Positions 48,490 to 60,600 of a stretch of 64,000 nt of DNA are shown in pieces. A program made the translations under genes and the position numbers. The number at the start of each line of letters is the position of its first letter. Position 1 is the first letter of the stretch. Below the pieces are notes generated by a model that saw only the letters and a list, made by a program, of their open reading frames with translations, was not told where the DNA came from and did not search any database. Source of the stretch: Fragilariopsis cylindrus CCMP1102. Lineage: Eukaryota; Bacillariophyta; Bacillariophyceae; Bacillariales; Bacillariaceae. The stretch is taken from assembly GCA_900095095.1 (NCBI GenBank), contig FMBT01000410.1, forward strand, positions 62,001 through 126,000, read 5' to 3'.

Positions 48490-48804
48490 GTATCGCGTAA
48501 CGGTCGATGCGATTCCTGTGGGCCTTATAAGGGTCTTTAGACAAGGGGAATCTTGTTTGGATCCAACAGAAAATGAAAAGTGTTGTAAATATATAACTAG
48601 TAGAACAATAACCGTAGTGCCTCTAATGGTGCCAAATATCAACAGAGTAATACGTTGAACGTGTAAAGGTGCTCGTCTTTCTTTCCTTCCGAGTGGTTGA
48701 AGTGTTGCACTGTATGATATCGGACAAAATTCCAGCACAACAAACATCAATCACACGATATTGACACTAATATATGTACAGGTAAGTCCAAAGAATTGAA
48801 AAAT

Positions 48805-49380
48805 ATGTTGTTCGGAACAGAGGATGATGCAAATATCGAAGAAAGGCTCGGAGTTTCTAGGGCAGACCACGAAAACAGAAACCAATTCAATGAGCTACCC
48901 AATGGAAAGCTAAACCCATCTCCTGAAGACAAAACAATCTGGAAAGATGATGGTGGACGTCCCTGGAAGCTGAATGCCGAGCAACTTGCTGCGTACCATC
49001 AGGAAACGTGGTTCGTTTTTGCATACATTACTGCACAAATTGGTAGAGTATTTCCCTCTGTGAGGGTACCGAATCTCAAGTTCTTCTCCCCAAACGCCGA
49101 CGGAAAATTCTCCGAGGTTATTGCCAATCGCTACACAGGAGAATTGGTGATCGATCAACGTTACATTGGCACATACAACTTTTGTTCATTCGAAAATGCC
49201 CCAAATGCAATGAAGGATGGTAAGCTCACATTTGGTGAGCATAAACGTCTAGATGTTGACACACACATGTCCTATGGAGGCAATTATAGACACCTCGCAA
49301 AAAATATGCCAATTGATTCAGTCAAGACAGGTCCAGTGATTCTTGGAACACTTGAATCAGAAAGTAGTAGTGATTGGTGA
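48805..49380 (+). CDS. Unrecognised protein of about 191 residues
   Basis: The first ATG is at 48805 (MLFGTEDDANIEERLGVS). The frame is uninterrupted and of normal composition: KTIWKDDGGRPWKLNAEQLA, AYHQETWFVFAYITAQIGRV, NRYTGELVIDQRYIGTYNF, CSFENAPNAMKDGKLTFGEH, a tail with HMSYGGNYRHLAKN and ILGTLESESSSDW. There is no signal peptide, helix or known motif that I can name. The regular composition and absence of repeats make a real gene likely. The start is uncertain: a GTAAGT just upstream (48782) could be a splice donor of an earlier exon. Confidence 0.6.
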   Translation: MLFGTEDDANIEERLGVSRADHENRNQFNELPNGKLNPSPEDKTIWKDDGGRPWKLNAEQLAAYHQETWFVFAYITAQIGRVFPSVRVPNLKFFSPNADGKFSEVIANRYTGELVIDQRYIGTYNFCSFENAPNAMKDGKLTFGEHKRLDVDTHMSYGGNYRHLAKNMPIDSVKTGPVILGTLESESSSDW

Positions 49381-50109
49381 TAATAATAAGCAAAAGAATA
49401 AAAAACAACGGTAAATAATTGTCATTTTTCAGTTCTAGAGGAAGAAATAATTAATATTAGATAGGATGAACTAATCATGCTGATTGATTCCAAATCATTG
49501 CCTTCAATTCCAGTAGCTTGATTGTTTGGTGTGCTGCTGCCATTGCCGTTAACTACAACGGTAGATCCATAACCGTGGTGGTGGTGGTGGTGGTTGCCAT
49601 CGATGCTGTTGTTAATTTCCTTTGACATTCTGTTTGGTATTTGTTTGATTCAATTTGTATAGTAGAAAGTTGGATCTTCTGTCCTTAATCTGTTTGTTCC
49701 TTTTAGAGGGTGGGTAGTTTAACAAGATTATCCTAAAGTTACTATTTAATTCTTATAAAGATGATCCTACGTGGTAAAGCAGAGCAATGTTCTGCGATTA
49801 ACGCAAATGATCTATGTGATTTGTCTACGTTGCGTACTGCTTTCGTCATCGTTGTGCTCGTTTATTGGTAGTAGTCGCGAAGCAAATTAATGATGATATC
49901 ACTACAAACAACGTCAGTCCGAAAGTGGCTTGGAATAATGCTCTGGATACTATAATTAATTTAGTCTTAATTATTGAGTGTGTTACTGATAAAACAACCA
50001 TCCTTCTATACACGATTTGTCACAAGAATTAGTTTGGAAGAAAATAGAAGAATGAATCATATTATAATAGTAGTAATCTAAAAGACTTATAATAAAATAT
50101 GTTAATATG
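49381..50109. other. Intergenic between convergent genes
   Basis: A 68-codon minus-strand frame from ATG 49628 (MSKEINNSIDGN, with a His6 run from GTG repeats) is open but has no support. Nothing else recognised. Confidence 0.45.
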
Positions 50110-52399
50110 TTAAAGTTGTCCCATAAAAAATCCAGAAGTTCTCAATTTATCTTTTCTCCACTGGGACATAGTCCCAACAACTTCCGGCCGTAGACCACGA
50201 TAAGCTCTACGTTGAGCTTCACACCATTGGATTATTTATTTTTTTGATATCTCTTCTTCACTTAAAAATTCCTTTTTAAGTTTAAGACGTTTTGTACAAG
50301 ACTTGGGTACATTCCCATGGATATTTGCATATTGTTCGGCACGATTGAAGTTCTCAATCCAATTATTGTCATCAGGAGTCCATCGAGTAGCCATTCCTAC
50401 TAACAAACGTGAATGTCGTTGATTATCAGTTTCATTTACACTTCCAAATCCGTGTTCGGAATGTGCTCTTCGTTGATTATCAGTTTCATTTACACCACCA
50501 AATTGTGTTACCGTACGTGAATTTCGTTGATTATCAGTTTCATTTACACCTCCAAAACGTGAATTTCGTTGATTATCAGTTTCATTTATACCTCCAAATC
50601 CTTGTTCCGAACGTGCTCTTTGTTGATTATCAGTCTCATTGATACCACCAAAACTTGAATTTCGTTGATTATCAGTTTCATTTACACCTCCAAATCCTTG
50701 TTCCGAACGTGCTCTTTGTTGATTATCAGTCTCATTGATACCACCGAATCCTTGTTCCGAACGTGATCTTCGTTGATTATCAGTTTCATTTATACCTCCA
50801 AATTGTGAATTTCGTTGATTATCAGTCATATCAGGACCTCCATAGGACGTTCTCGCCAAGATGATGGAAGCGAGTCTTCTTGCCTCAATGTAAGCTTTGT
50901 TCATATCGTCTAGTAAGTCATCATCGGCATCTAATAGTCTCGCAATGTCTGGTACATTTAACCAAACTAGTGGTGCTGAAAGCTCATGATTTCGGAAGAT
51001 CATAGGTAATATAAAGTGGGTACCTCGATGATTAGGATATCTTAGCGGACGGAGGTTACGAGGATTATCACTTCCACCCATTGATTTCAACTGTAAATGA
51101 TGGATATTCCAACCTCCAATGCTGGTGGAATACTCGAGTCCGTCCATGATTCTCTTTGTCTGTTTAAACGATAGTTTATTGATAGTATCATCGGTCCAGG
51201 TCGGATTTGCTTCCTTGATATAATCGTAGCACGTCATGAACTTCTTGTTGGGGTTGTACTTCAACATGGAAAAATAGCTATTCCAACTAGTGATTGTCTT
51301 GCGGTCCCAATTCTCCCGATGATTCATGAAGTACTCATATGTCGCTTCGACATCATGAATGCCGTCCTTGCAAAATCGTTCGTTTAGCATATCTGGATTT
51401 TCCTTGTTCTCGGCCTTACGGAGTAAGTCTCGATGATCGGACCAACTAGAACTTTCATCTTCTTCGGTAGGACCTTCTTCTTCGGGATGACCTTCTAGTA
51501 TTGAAGGAATGGCAGAAGCAGAAGCAGTAGCAGTAGAAAGATATGACGGTTTATGTTCATCATCAGTTTCATTGTCCCCTTTTAAAAGAATAGAGAACAA
51601 TGAATACATGTATGAGTAACTTACATATAAAACTTACATATAAACAATATTTATAAATGATAGTAATAATAATAAAACAACAACCACAATAATACTTACG
51701 TTCTTGAGTGTCGTCGTCATCATCACTATCACTGTCATATAAATCTCTCTCACACAGACCTGGCATACTGTTATCATCATCATCATCATCGTCATCTTCC
51801 TCATCATCATCTTCATCGTCGTCGTAATCCTCGTCGTCGTCGTCATCATCATTATCACTGTCACATAAATCTCTCTCACACAGACCTGGCATACTGTTAT
51901 CATCATCATCGTCATCTTCGTCAGGGTCTTCGTCAGTATATTGTGGCGGTGGCTTACGATCAGTAGTAGATGATACCCTACCGTAGCTGAGCTTACTACG
52001 TTTCTCATTCTTGGTGATGTCATCGGATGATCGTTTCTTCTTGGTGGTACATGCCGTTGTAGTAGCTGACGCCGTTGTAGTAGTAGTAGTAGGAGTAGTC
52101 GATGCCAATGCAAGTTGCTTGCAACGTGAACCGGATGATCCTTTCTTGTTCTTGGTGGTAGATGCCGTTGTAGTAGTAGTAGTCAATGTCGTTGTCGATG
52201 CCGATTGCTTACAAGCTGATGGTAAGACAGGAAACTTCTGGTCGTAGTTATCAGCGGACTTAGAGTTGTTGGAGAGTTTTGTGTTGTTGGAGGGTTGAGT
52301 AGTCAAGCGTCGTGTAATTTCTTCCCAAGGGCCATCATCTTCAGTATCAGTGGGTGGAACTTTCCATGCAAAACCTTTTTGATTGTTTGAGGTACTCAT
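50110..52399 (-). CDS. HNH-like motif, 12-18-residue repeats and helicase-associated (HA) domain protein
   Basis: ATG 52399 (MSTSNNQKGFAWKVPP). Exon 1 is Thr-rich then strongly acidic and ends at 51700 (GTAAGT); the intron is 51579-51699, and exon 2 keeps the phase. Exon 2 has a helical stretch with WNSYFSMLKYNPNKKFMTCY, then GWNIHHLQLKSMGGSDNPRN followed by LRPL...NHRGTH. The HH...GG...NL...H pattern looks like a beta-beta-alpha-metal (HNH) nuclease core. Next are eight FGGINETDNQR-type repeats plus a diverged one (50.40-50.85 kb). The end, WIENFNRAEQYANIHGNVPK then WCEAQRRAYRGLRPE, resembles the HA domains common in diatom proteins. A frame break in an A7 run near 50240 separates the last 40 codons. 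Activity is inferred only. Confidence 0.65.
50405..50850 (-). repeat. Coding repeat FGG(I/V)NETDNQR, eight units plus a diverged one
   Basis: Units of 14 to 18 residues share FGGINETDNQ and end in either RNSR or RRARSEQG. Units of the two types alternate irregularly. DNA copies are nearly identical, pointing to recent expansion. Confidence 0.9.
51730..51930 (-). repeat. Duplicated acidic segment in exon 1, period 126 bp
   Basis: DDDDNSMPGLCERDLCDSD and its copy with DLYDSD are spaced 126 bp apart (matching bases at 51731 and 51857) and linked by a long Asp/Glu run. SMPGLCERDL is the only non-acidic part retained in both. Confidence 0.85.
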
Positions 52400-53841
52400 A
52401 TTGCTTCGATATGGATTTCTTTATTTTAGTTAATGTAGAAATAGATTTGATGTTGTATCAATTCTTGTTTTATGTTAGTAAAAAATGAATGTAAAAAAAG
52501 TAATGAGAATTATCAATTCATTATTATTTGTACATTCATTACATTTTTTAGGTAGGAATCTACCAGATTGTACTAAGGTTGTCTTGGATGTTTCTCTTTC
52601 AAATTATGAGAATGTGTTCATTCGGCGGAGAGATGATTCTCTTTCAAACAGTACCGCCGTATTCTGAAATTTGGAGAATGTGTTCATTCGGCGGAGAGAT
52701 GATTCTCTTTCAAAAAAAAAGAGTCACAATTGTGAGAACAAGATTAGACTTGCCAGATGCTTCCCAAATCGATCATTCTTTCTATGGACAAATACGTGTC
52801 TGTTCAAAGGCATATGTAAAAATTGCATAAATGTAAAACATTACATTCAAAGTTTATGGAGATTGTTCATTCACAGCAAGATTGAAATGATTCATGTCAC
52901 CGATAAGTAGGTGATTGATAAGCATGACGTATTAGTGAATCCTCAGTCGTGCATGAAGAACAACCATGATGTGCGCGACTCCAATGGTGTGACCGATATA
53001 CAGACAGACCTTGGAAATGACGTCATCACTTCAATTTCAATGCGCGCATGCCTGCGCGCAGAGAACTGATGTAATGACAGACCGGATGTGATAAAGAAAA
53101 TCCCATGGTTCAGTTCTTTCAACATAAAATTGATATTGATATTGATGATGACGACGACGATGACGACGTCGTCGAGGGAGATGAGTCTAATTCATCATAT
53201 GACACGCCATGGAGATTGTCGGGAGATGTGCGGAATGATCGAAGATCCTTTCCAGCAAACTGTACATCCTTCTTATCCCCATAGCATTCACGAATTTGCT
53301 GCTAGCAAACTCAGCTCTGTCATATGACATGGTGTGTTGCGTTGTTGTTGTGTTGTTGTTGTTGTGTTGTCGTTGTTGCGATGTTGTTGTTGCGTTGTTG
53401 TTGTTATTATTATTATTAGCATCATGATACTGTCCTTACACAAACAACCAACTGTTTTCAAACTAACGGACAACACCACCGGCTGATGATGTTGTGTCAG
53501 GTTCCAACAAAAGAGATGTAGAGATAGAGGACGTACACTATAGTTGTAACCATTCATTGTCGTTCGAAAAGGTTCAGTGCCAGTAAATTCCTTTAGCAGG
53601 ACAGTCGCCACGTTAACGATTTAACGTTAACGCACTCCCCGCGTAATAACAGGACCGTACACTATTGTTGAACAGGAAGCGACAAGAACAGAAAGTTTCC
53701 TAGAGTGATGTTTGCTTTATTAATAATAATCGTCGTACAGTACTCGTTGTTTCGTATTAGGAATTTGTGAGTGTTGTTGTGGTTGTGTTGTGTTCGACAA
53801 CCTTGGTGTGTTATTCAGGAGTCGAAAAAAATCAGTAGCTG
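52400..53841. other. Intergenic, no gene seen
   Basis: Contains a 66-bp direct repeat (52608-52720), a GTT-rich microsatellite (about 53339-53418) and a TGCGCGCA pair near 53041. The left end should carry the promoter of the HNH-like gene. Open frames here look like chance. Confidence 0.5.
52608..52720. repeat. Direct repeat, about 41 bp, period 66 bp
   Basis: GAGAATGTGTTCATTCGGCG plus the following twenty bases occur at 52608 and again, unchanged, at 52674. The segment continues ...GATGATTCTCTTTCAAA in both. Confidence 0.9.
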
Positions 53842-54657
53842 TGTTAAATTATACATAGTACTCAAGCGTAAGAGTCATATGTCGTACATAAGCCCCGCGG
53901 AGTAGAAATACGAACGCGATGAGATTAGTGAGTGAGAATGCACGTGTATGCATTATTGAGATAAAAGAGAACCGAAAGTTAGCTAAAAGCCAAAATCGTA
54001 CTGTTTGGAGTTGAAGTGACCTTGTCGAAGCAGTTGTCGAAGCAATTGGAACCGAGCGCAAATAAGAGAAGTGCTTAGGTATATTTATACAAACCGGAAC
54101 ACGATTAGGAAGAGTGTCCGAATACATAGAACACGATTATGAAGAGTGTTATACATATGGAAGTCGAACAGATGTCGATGTCCACCTTTGAACCGCTAAT
54201 GCGATATATATGCATTGAGGCGAAGTGAGTTAGGAACAGAAAGTTGTATGCAGGGTTACTGGAAACCGCAATACTAAAATACGAAGAAAAGAGCAGAATT
54301 ACCTCGATTACGAGAAATGAACAATTACTGTCTTTTATTGTTGAGAAATTGTAATAACCATAGACTAATTAAACAAGTGTGTTAATAACAACTTTTGCGT
54401 TTGAACATATCGTTGTCTGGAAAGATAATAGAAATATCTACATTTACAGAGTGAACATTGTTCGGAAGGACTTTCAGCATTCTAAAAGGGAGAGTATCCT
54501 GGTAGAACATCGCAACCAGTCTATAAGAATCGAGAGTATCTTTTCTTACCGTCATAACAGAATCTTACAAGACCAAAGAGTAAGATTGTCTGAATATCAA
54601 ATCCTATTTGATACTGAACCCGTTTCAACAATCATCGATTGTTTGTGAAACTTATCA
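53842..54657 (+). repeat. Left LTR of the copia element
   Basis: About 816 bp, beginning TGTTAAATTATACATAG and ending AAACTTATCA (TG...CA ends). Nearly identical to the segment at 62441-63253. Confidence 0.95.
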
Positions 54658-54849
54658 GATTAACAGTCGCAATTCTATCCTATAGAACTGCTGATCAACT
54701 TCCTTTGATTTCATTTTGAACATCAAGAGGACCGGAGATCCAATTAAATTTAATTGATATTATTGAATTAACGATCTCGAAAGAAGTCTAAATACAATAT
54801 ACTCATACCTCAAGTCTTACCGAATAAGCAACTAAGAGAAGTCATTCAA

Positions 54850-56850
54850 CTGTGAATGAATCAAGAAGAAGAAAAAGAAGGAACAGCTAATAATCCACTA
54901 CCCAGCACAGGAAGTGATAATAGCGATAGTCCATCTTATTCTTACTTATCGGCAGCCAGCCTATCGCCAATACCCGAAGCGTCGATCGACAGCTCTACTC
55001 CTCCAAGAGAAGATCCAGGTCTACTGACACCTTTGCGTCAAAGTACTACCTCTCCAAGGTCCGCGAAACCACTCAAGAGAAAGCAGCAATATCTATCGAC
55101 GAGAGGAGAAGCAGAAACTGAAGCGAAACTAGATCATAACAACAGCGCTCTAAGCGGCTCTAGTTCCGGCGATTCAACAGATTCTGCTATACCCAGCTTG
55201 GATTCATATCTAGCAGGACATCAGATCAAATCTATTGTCTCGAAAGAAACAACAAACGACCCAGAAGAGAGTATCGAAAGAAACGACGATAACGACAAAG
55301 GAACAAGTCCACCCGATCCTTCAGATCCTCAAGACCCATCCGATCCACCTGACGATCCTTCTAAGACTACAATGCCGTCCACTCGAACAACACCTACGGT
55401 AGCGACAACTGCTATAGTTCAAAAAGATCTAGAACATCTGTTAGTAGATATCATGTCACTTAAGCTCACAGATTATGTCTCGTTAGCACTTCACCGTCAA
55501 GGATGTCGTTCCTTTGAAGATTTCTGTGTATTAGATGAAATTGACACAGACACTCTTCAATACGATACGGTAGATGGTATTTCTAATACGATTAAAGCAG
55601 AGCCATGTAATTCGACAGACAGGAAGAAGATCAAGCGTGCTGTTGCCTACTGCGCATTTCGTGAAAGTGATGGATCTGATGTTGAGAGACGTAATCCAAC
55701 AGCATGGGTTGCCGCTGATTACTCTACATGGTGTAGAACTGGATATCCTGCCTGGCTTATCACACTCTCGAATGCAGCGTCAGTAACCTCATCTTCAGAA
55801 CGAGTGGTAGCTCAGCTGGTACTATCTTCTTACCTAAAAGCCAATTAGAAAAGGACCAAGATGCATTGCTGGTTAGCTGGAATAGAAGCCCAAGAGATAT
55901 TGCTAAATATCCACATATCAAGGATGATGTAGGTTACGGAGAATGGTTTATCAAGATGAAACGGCAATTGAAGGCTGATCGATTATGGCGGGTAGCAGCA
56001 CCTAATTGGACAATTGCTAAGAATTGCAGTCCAGGATCCGATACAATTTTAGCCGAACTTCAGCTAAACTATTTCGAACAGATCCTAGCTGCAGTTCTTC
56101 AGAATCCCGAAGGTAAAGGTTTACTAACCACACATCCAGAAGATTCACTTTATGTATGGAAAAAGCATGAGGAACATCAGACGTCATCAGATTCTGCAAT
56201 GCAAGGTACACATATCTTGATGAATAAGATAATGTCTTTAACGATTACTAAGTTCGATACAAGATACGAATTTCTCATTTCGTTCCAAGAATGTGCTGAC
56301 AAGTATGACAAGATCGCAAGAAAGCCTCTCGACGAAGATTTTAAGATTATGCTTCTTCAAAAAGCCACTAATCCTGATGTCGCTCTATCCAATAGTTGGG
56401 TACAAAAGACAGAAGCAAAGAGAGCCAATGCGTTACCTGGTGCACCTACTGCTGTTTCATATACGGAATACCTAAAGTTCCTAATGCAACAATCAAAGGT
56501 ACACGATTTGAACACTCCATTCAAACGGCCAACTCGCCATGCGCATCAAGCTGAATCATTTTACAATGATAATGACAACGGCGTTATCGACGGAGAAGAC
56601 GATGGTACTAGTGATTTCATTGCAAATATGTCCATTTCTGGTGAAAACTATGAGCAATGAACAAACGGTACTCGCCTTCGCCGCTTATCAACGCAACCGT
56701 CCACCACCTCGTCCTCGAGATCCAGAAGCTGATATCGACCAAGCAATCTACAGCAAGTGTCTAGGGAATTTCGCATTGCATGAGCAAAGAGCCAACGGAT
56801 ATCAAGAAGCAGATTCTTAAACAGAATAACAATAAATCTCCTAAGCAAGG
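54850..56850 (+). mobile_element. Copia gag-like region
   Basis: Ser/Pro-rich head (a Pro/Asp/Ser stretch DPSDPQDPSDPPDDPS), then a helical core with YGEWFIKMKRQLKADRLWRV typical of copia Gag capsid regions. Rough limits only. Confidence 0.75.
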
Positions 56851-57199
56851 TGCTAAGAAGAATAGTGAATTAGCTGTTTACATGGGTCAGTCCGAAGGCT
56901 ACGAAACAGATACATCTGCATATTCAGAAGCTACGTACGGATACGACGCTGATGACAATGACGATCAATCTGTTATTGAAGCTACCGAGCTAGTTGCAAA
57001 TGCAGCAAGAAGACGCCCCAATGGAATCCTCAAGAAGAAAGATCTTCCAAAGAAGACCGATCTACCAATTGCTGATCCACGAAGAATGCTGTCCAATAGA
57101 TCTACACCATTAATCGGAAAAAGATGGAAATATCACGGACATCTCACGTATACAGCCTCTATGGCAGTAATCCGTCACAGATTCGATCCAAGTCGATTC

Positions 57200-57650
57200 T
57201 TCGCAAGCAGTTTCCATCGAAGATAACTATGTCATATCCGTCAATGCAACCCAAATTCTTTGATGAACCGCTTGCATTAATGGACGGAGGTGCTAATGGT
57301 GGAATCGCAGGCAGCGATATGAAGTTATGTCATACAACTCAGATGGGACGACGTGTAATATTGGCATTGAGGTGATCATCCAAATGACGGGCAAGAAACT
57401 CGGTACATTTTGCGCTGTGATCGAAACTCGATTCGGACGTGTTCTAGCAATATTCCATCAATATGCTCATGTACCCGAACAAAGACGATCAATTCATTCT
57501 AAAATGCCAATTTCAAGCGCATCACAACCTAGTTGGTGATACAGCGACAGCCTATGGCGGTCTTCAACGCATCGATACAGCAGCACGGGTATCAACTACC
57601 TCTAACTATTCGAGCAGGATTACCTACATCCGTCAAACGTATCCCACCGA
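57200..57650 (+). mobile_element. Copia aspartic protease region
   Basis: LALMDGGANGGIAG contains the D-G/S-G-A active-site style of copia proteases. Rough limits only. Confidence 0.65.
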
Positions 57651-58299
57651 CGCTGATTGAACCTTCCACAAGTACAATTTACTTCACCTTCTCAATGGGA
57701 TCCCAATCTTAATGATGATAACCGTACATCAGAAGAAATGATACAACATTTCCTCCTATTCCTAAAGAGCCATCGATAACTTCTATGATGAATATGAACG
57801 AACTAACTACGAATATTTACCAAAAGCGTGTAAATAAAACCGTTGAAGATTGAACCTGAAGATGATAACAGTGTTGGTACTATGCCTGGTTTTACAATCG
57901 AGCTCGAGAAGATTCCTCAAGTGATGATGATGTGTCGTGAAACATATCAAACCATCTACCTCAATTGAATGGAATGTTCCAATCGATGACTCCAATGGGA
58001 AAAATTGTATGTCCTCGACTTAGGAAAAGTAAGCTTCAAACGTCGTATTCGAATCAAAGAAAAACGACTCAAAGCTGCGTCCTCTAAACAAGAACTGACT
58101 GACAAGAAAACATCTGCTTCTAAAGCTAATGATTTACCAATCCCAATTATTGATAACATGGGCAATAATGAGAATCATTACAATGGTAGACGATAAAAAT
58201 TCTTTCCGGCAGAACGTAATTCAGCACCGACATTATTGAGGATAATAATATCGAAGATTGAACGATAAATATTTTATGACTCCACTGAATACTCTTCAT

Positions 58300-60600
58300 G
58301 ATCCTAAACATCTTTGTTGACACTGTATCCGACACAGCGTATCTAGATGACATGTCGACGCCTCGACCTACGGAGCACGAGTACTGGGAAGACTTTCTAT
58401 CAAACGAAGTCACTCAACGTCTTATTTATCAAGGCATCATTGATTCCTGTGAACAATATGACATCAACGCTAACGATATAGCTTCTGTAATGACGCCTCT
58501 CAAGCCAAGATATTCGGTACCTACACCGATTGACTACGAATCCAAACGGAAATATTTTGCACATCTACCGGCAGATATTATTAGAAATACCTTTAAGAAT
58601 ACAACGCAAAATATGAAGCTGCCTCCATCTACGAACCTGCACAAGATGTTCAAGTCACCTAATCCTTCTGCAAACCTCAAACGTCGAGACGAAGCTGATG
58701 CAACTGACATGATCTATTCAAATACACCTGCTATAAATGGTGGTGAGAAATGTGCTCATATCTTCGTTGGTAAAAAGTCAAAACTGACTGATGCATACAA
58801 GGTTAAAAATGGTTCTTCTGAAGAGTTTCTAGAAAGCCTACAAGATCGAGTCCGTTATCGAGGATGTCCTACAGGATTAGAAGCAGATAATGCTCCTATG
58901 TACCGCGGTTGGAAAAACTCACGATATCTCCGAGATATATGTATTTCCCAGTGGCAGTGTGAATCGAAATATCAGCATCAAAATTACGCTGAAAATCGAT
59001 GGCAAACTGTCAAGCGGTACACTAACCGAGTCATGGATCGCAGCGGCTGCCCTCCTTACATTTGGTTTCTAGCATTATCGTATGTCATCTTCTGCCTCAA
59101 TCATTGTGTTGATCCTATGCTCGGAGATGGAACCAAAAGTCCTTTGCAAATCGCGACATTCCAAATGACCGATATTAGTCCTCTGCTGTACTTTTATTTT
59201 TGGGAACCTGTTTATTTTCTTCTCGATGAAAAAGAACGAAAGTTTCCAGGAAAATCAAAAGAATGCAGAGGCCATTGGGTAGGAGTATCAGAACACATTG
59301 GAAACAAGATGACCTACAAAATCATTACAGATGATACTGGAGAAGAAATTTGCCGATCTGCCATACGTACTGCACGGGACACTACGATGAAGAATCTACG
59401 CGAAGATCCAATCACGATTGATGATAACCTACTCAACGTAGAAGATATCATTTCTCCAGCAGAAGAAATTGCAAATATCAAGTTAAAAGAAGTAACCTCG
59501 GGAAATACTTTTAACAATTTTGATACTACAGCAATATTAAAGAACATCGACGACCAACTACAAGAGGAACTGAAAGTAAAAGCAAAAGCTAAAGCTCATC
59601 AACTACAAGAAGAAGCGGATGACTACTTTTTTGATTCAAATGAACAGCAAACTGGTCATTTTAACACAGCACCTCCTGTTGTCCCCGTTAAATCGTCGCT
59701 GCCCAAACGTTCATCTACTACCAAGTCGAAACATGTAAAACCTAAGAAATTACGCGACTTACATCCAAAAGATCCAAGTAGAGGAAAAGGAACACGTAGT
59801 AGTAAACGTTTGCGAGATATGAACATTCATGCAATGAATGCACTCATGACAAACGAAGTACAACCTGAACAAGACCTTCCGTTATCAACTAGTCGCCAAC
59901 AAGAACATGTTACGGATATCAACCATCCCACCAACCCACGGCCATCGCCTCTAACCCGTCAACAGGTTCTGAAAAATCGTGATACGCATATCACCGAACA
60001 AGAAGATCAATTTGTCTATCTACGAGAAAATGGGGAGAATGAAAATCCTATATGGCAAGAATTTGAGTTTCCTCTCGAAGACGAAAATGGTAACGCGGTA
60101 ATCGGAGAAGACGGCAAACCGATGGTAATAATAGCACCTCCACCAAGTGACCTAGTAGGAAGAGTATTTCTAACCAAACCAGACGAGAGAGGTGAAGTTA
60201 ATCGAGCACGAGTTGTAGAACTTATCAAGAACTTCGACGGCGAAGTAGAGAAGAATCAAGATCTAATCAGGTTCAAGCTTAACTATGATCACAGTTCCCA
60301 AGAAGATATCATGTCTTACAACGAGATCCTAGATTACATCGAAAGAGAAGAAAACAATGAAGACGGACATCATTGGAAGTTTCGTACTATATTAGGACAC
60401 GTGCATACTCCTGTGGGACACAAGGAAAGAATGGGGAGTGACTATAATGTCAAGACGGCTTGGGAAACTGGAGCAGTTTCGGTTGAACCATTGGACTTCC
60501 TTGCTAAGGATATCCCAGTTGATCTTGCTATATATGCCAAGAAACACGACCTACTTGAGTTAGAGGATGGAAACGCTTTAAAAGAATTGCTAACCGAGAT
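58300..60600 (+). mobile_element. Copia integrase core and linker
   Basis: Includes CAHIFVGKKSKLTDAY, LEADNAPMYRG (second catalytic Asp region) and YQHQNYAENRWQTVKR (Glu helix with the N-x-x-E arrangement), then PPYIWFLALSYVIFCLNHC and a long charged linker. Rough limits only. Confidence 0.85.

Larger units (their letters stand above)
47983..48804. other. Intergenic with one MITE and a GC-rich hairpin
   Basis: Divergent gap between the membrane protein gene and the next plus-strand gene. It contains the MITE at 48152-48365 and a hairpin at 48468-48489. Two direct copies of TATGATGATTTCGGTTGTT lie near 48050 and 48133. Confidence 0.55.

Noticed and set aside
49422-49628. 68-codon minus-strand frame with a His6 run
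   Set aside because: The His run comes from a GTG microsatellite; no motif, signal peptide or conserved part supports a gene.
50405-50850. Regularly spaced repeats that look a little like a CRISPR array
   Set aside because: The repeats keep codon length and lie inside an open protein frame; spacers are also repetitive. This is a coding repeat in a eukaryotic gene.
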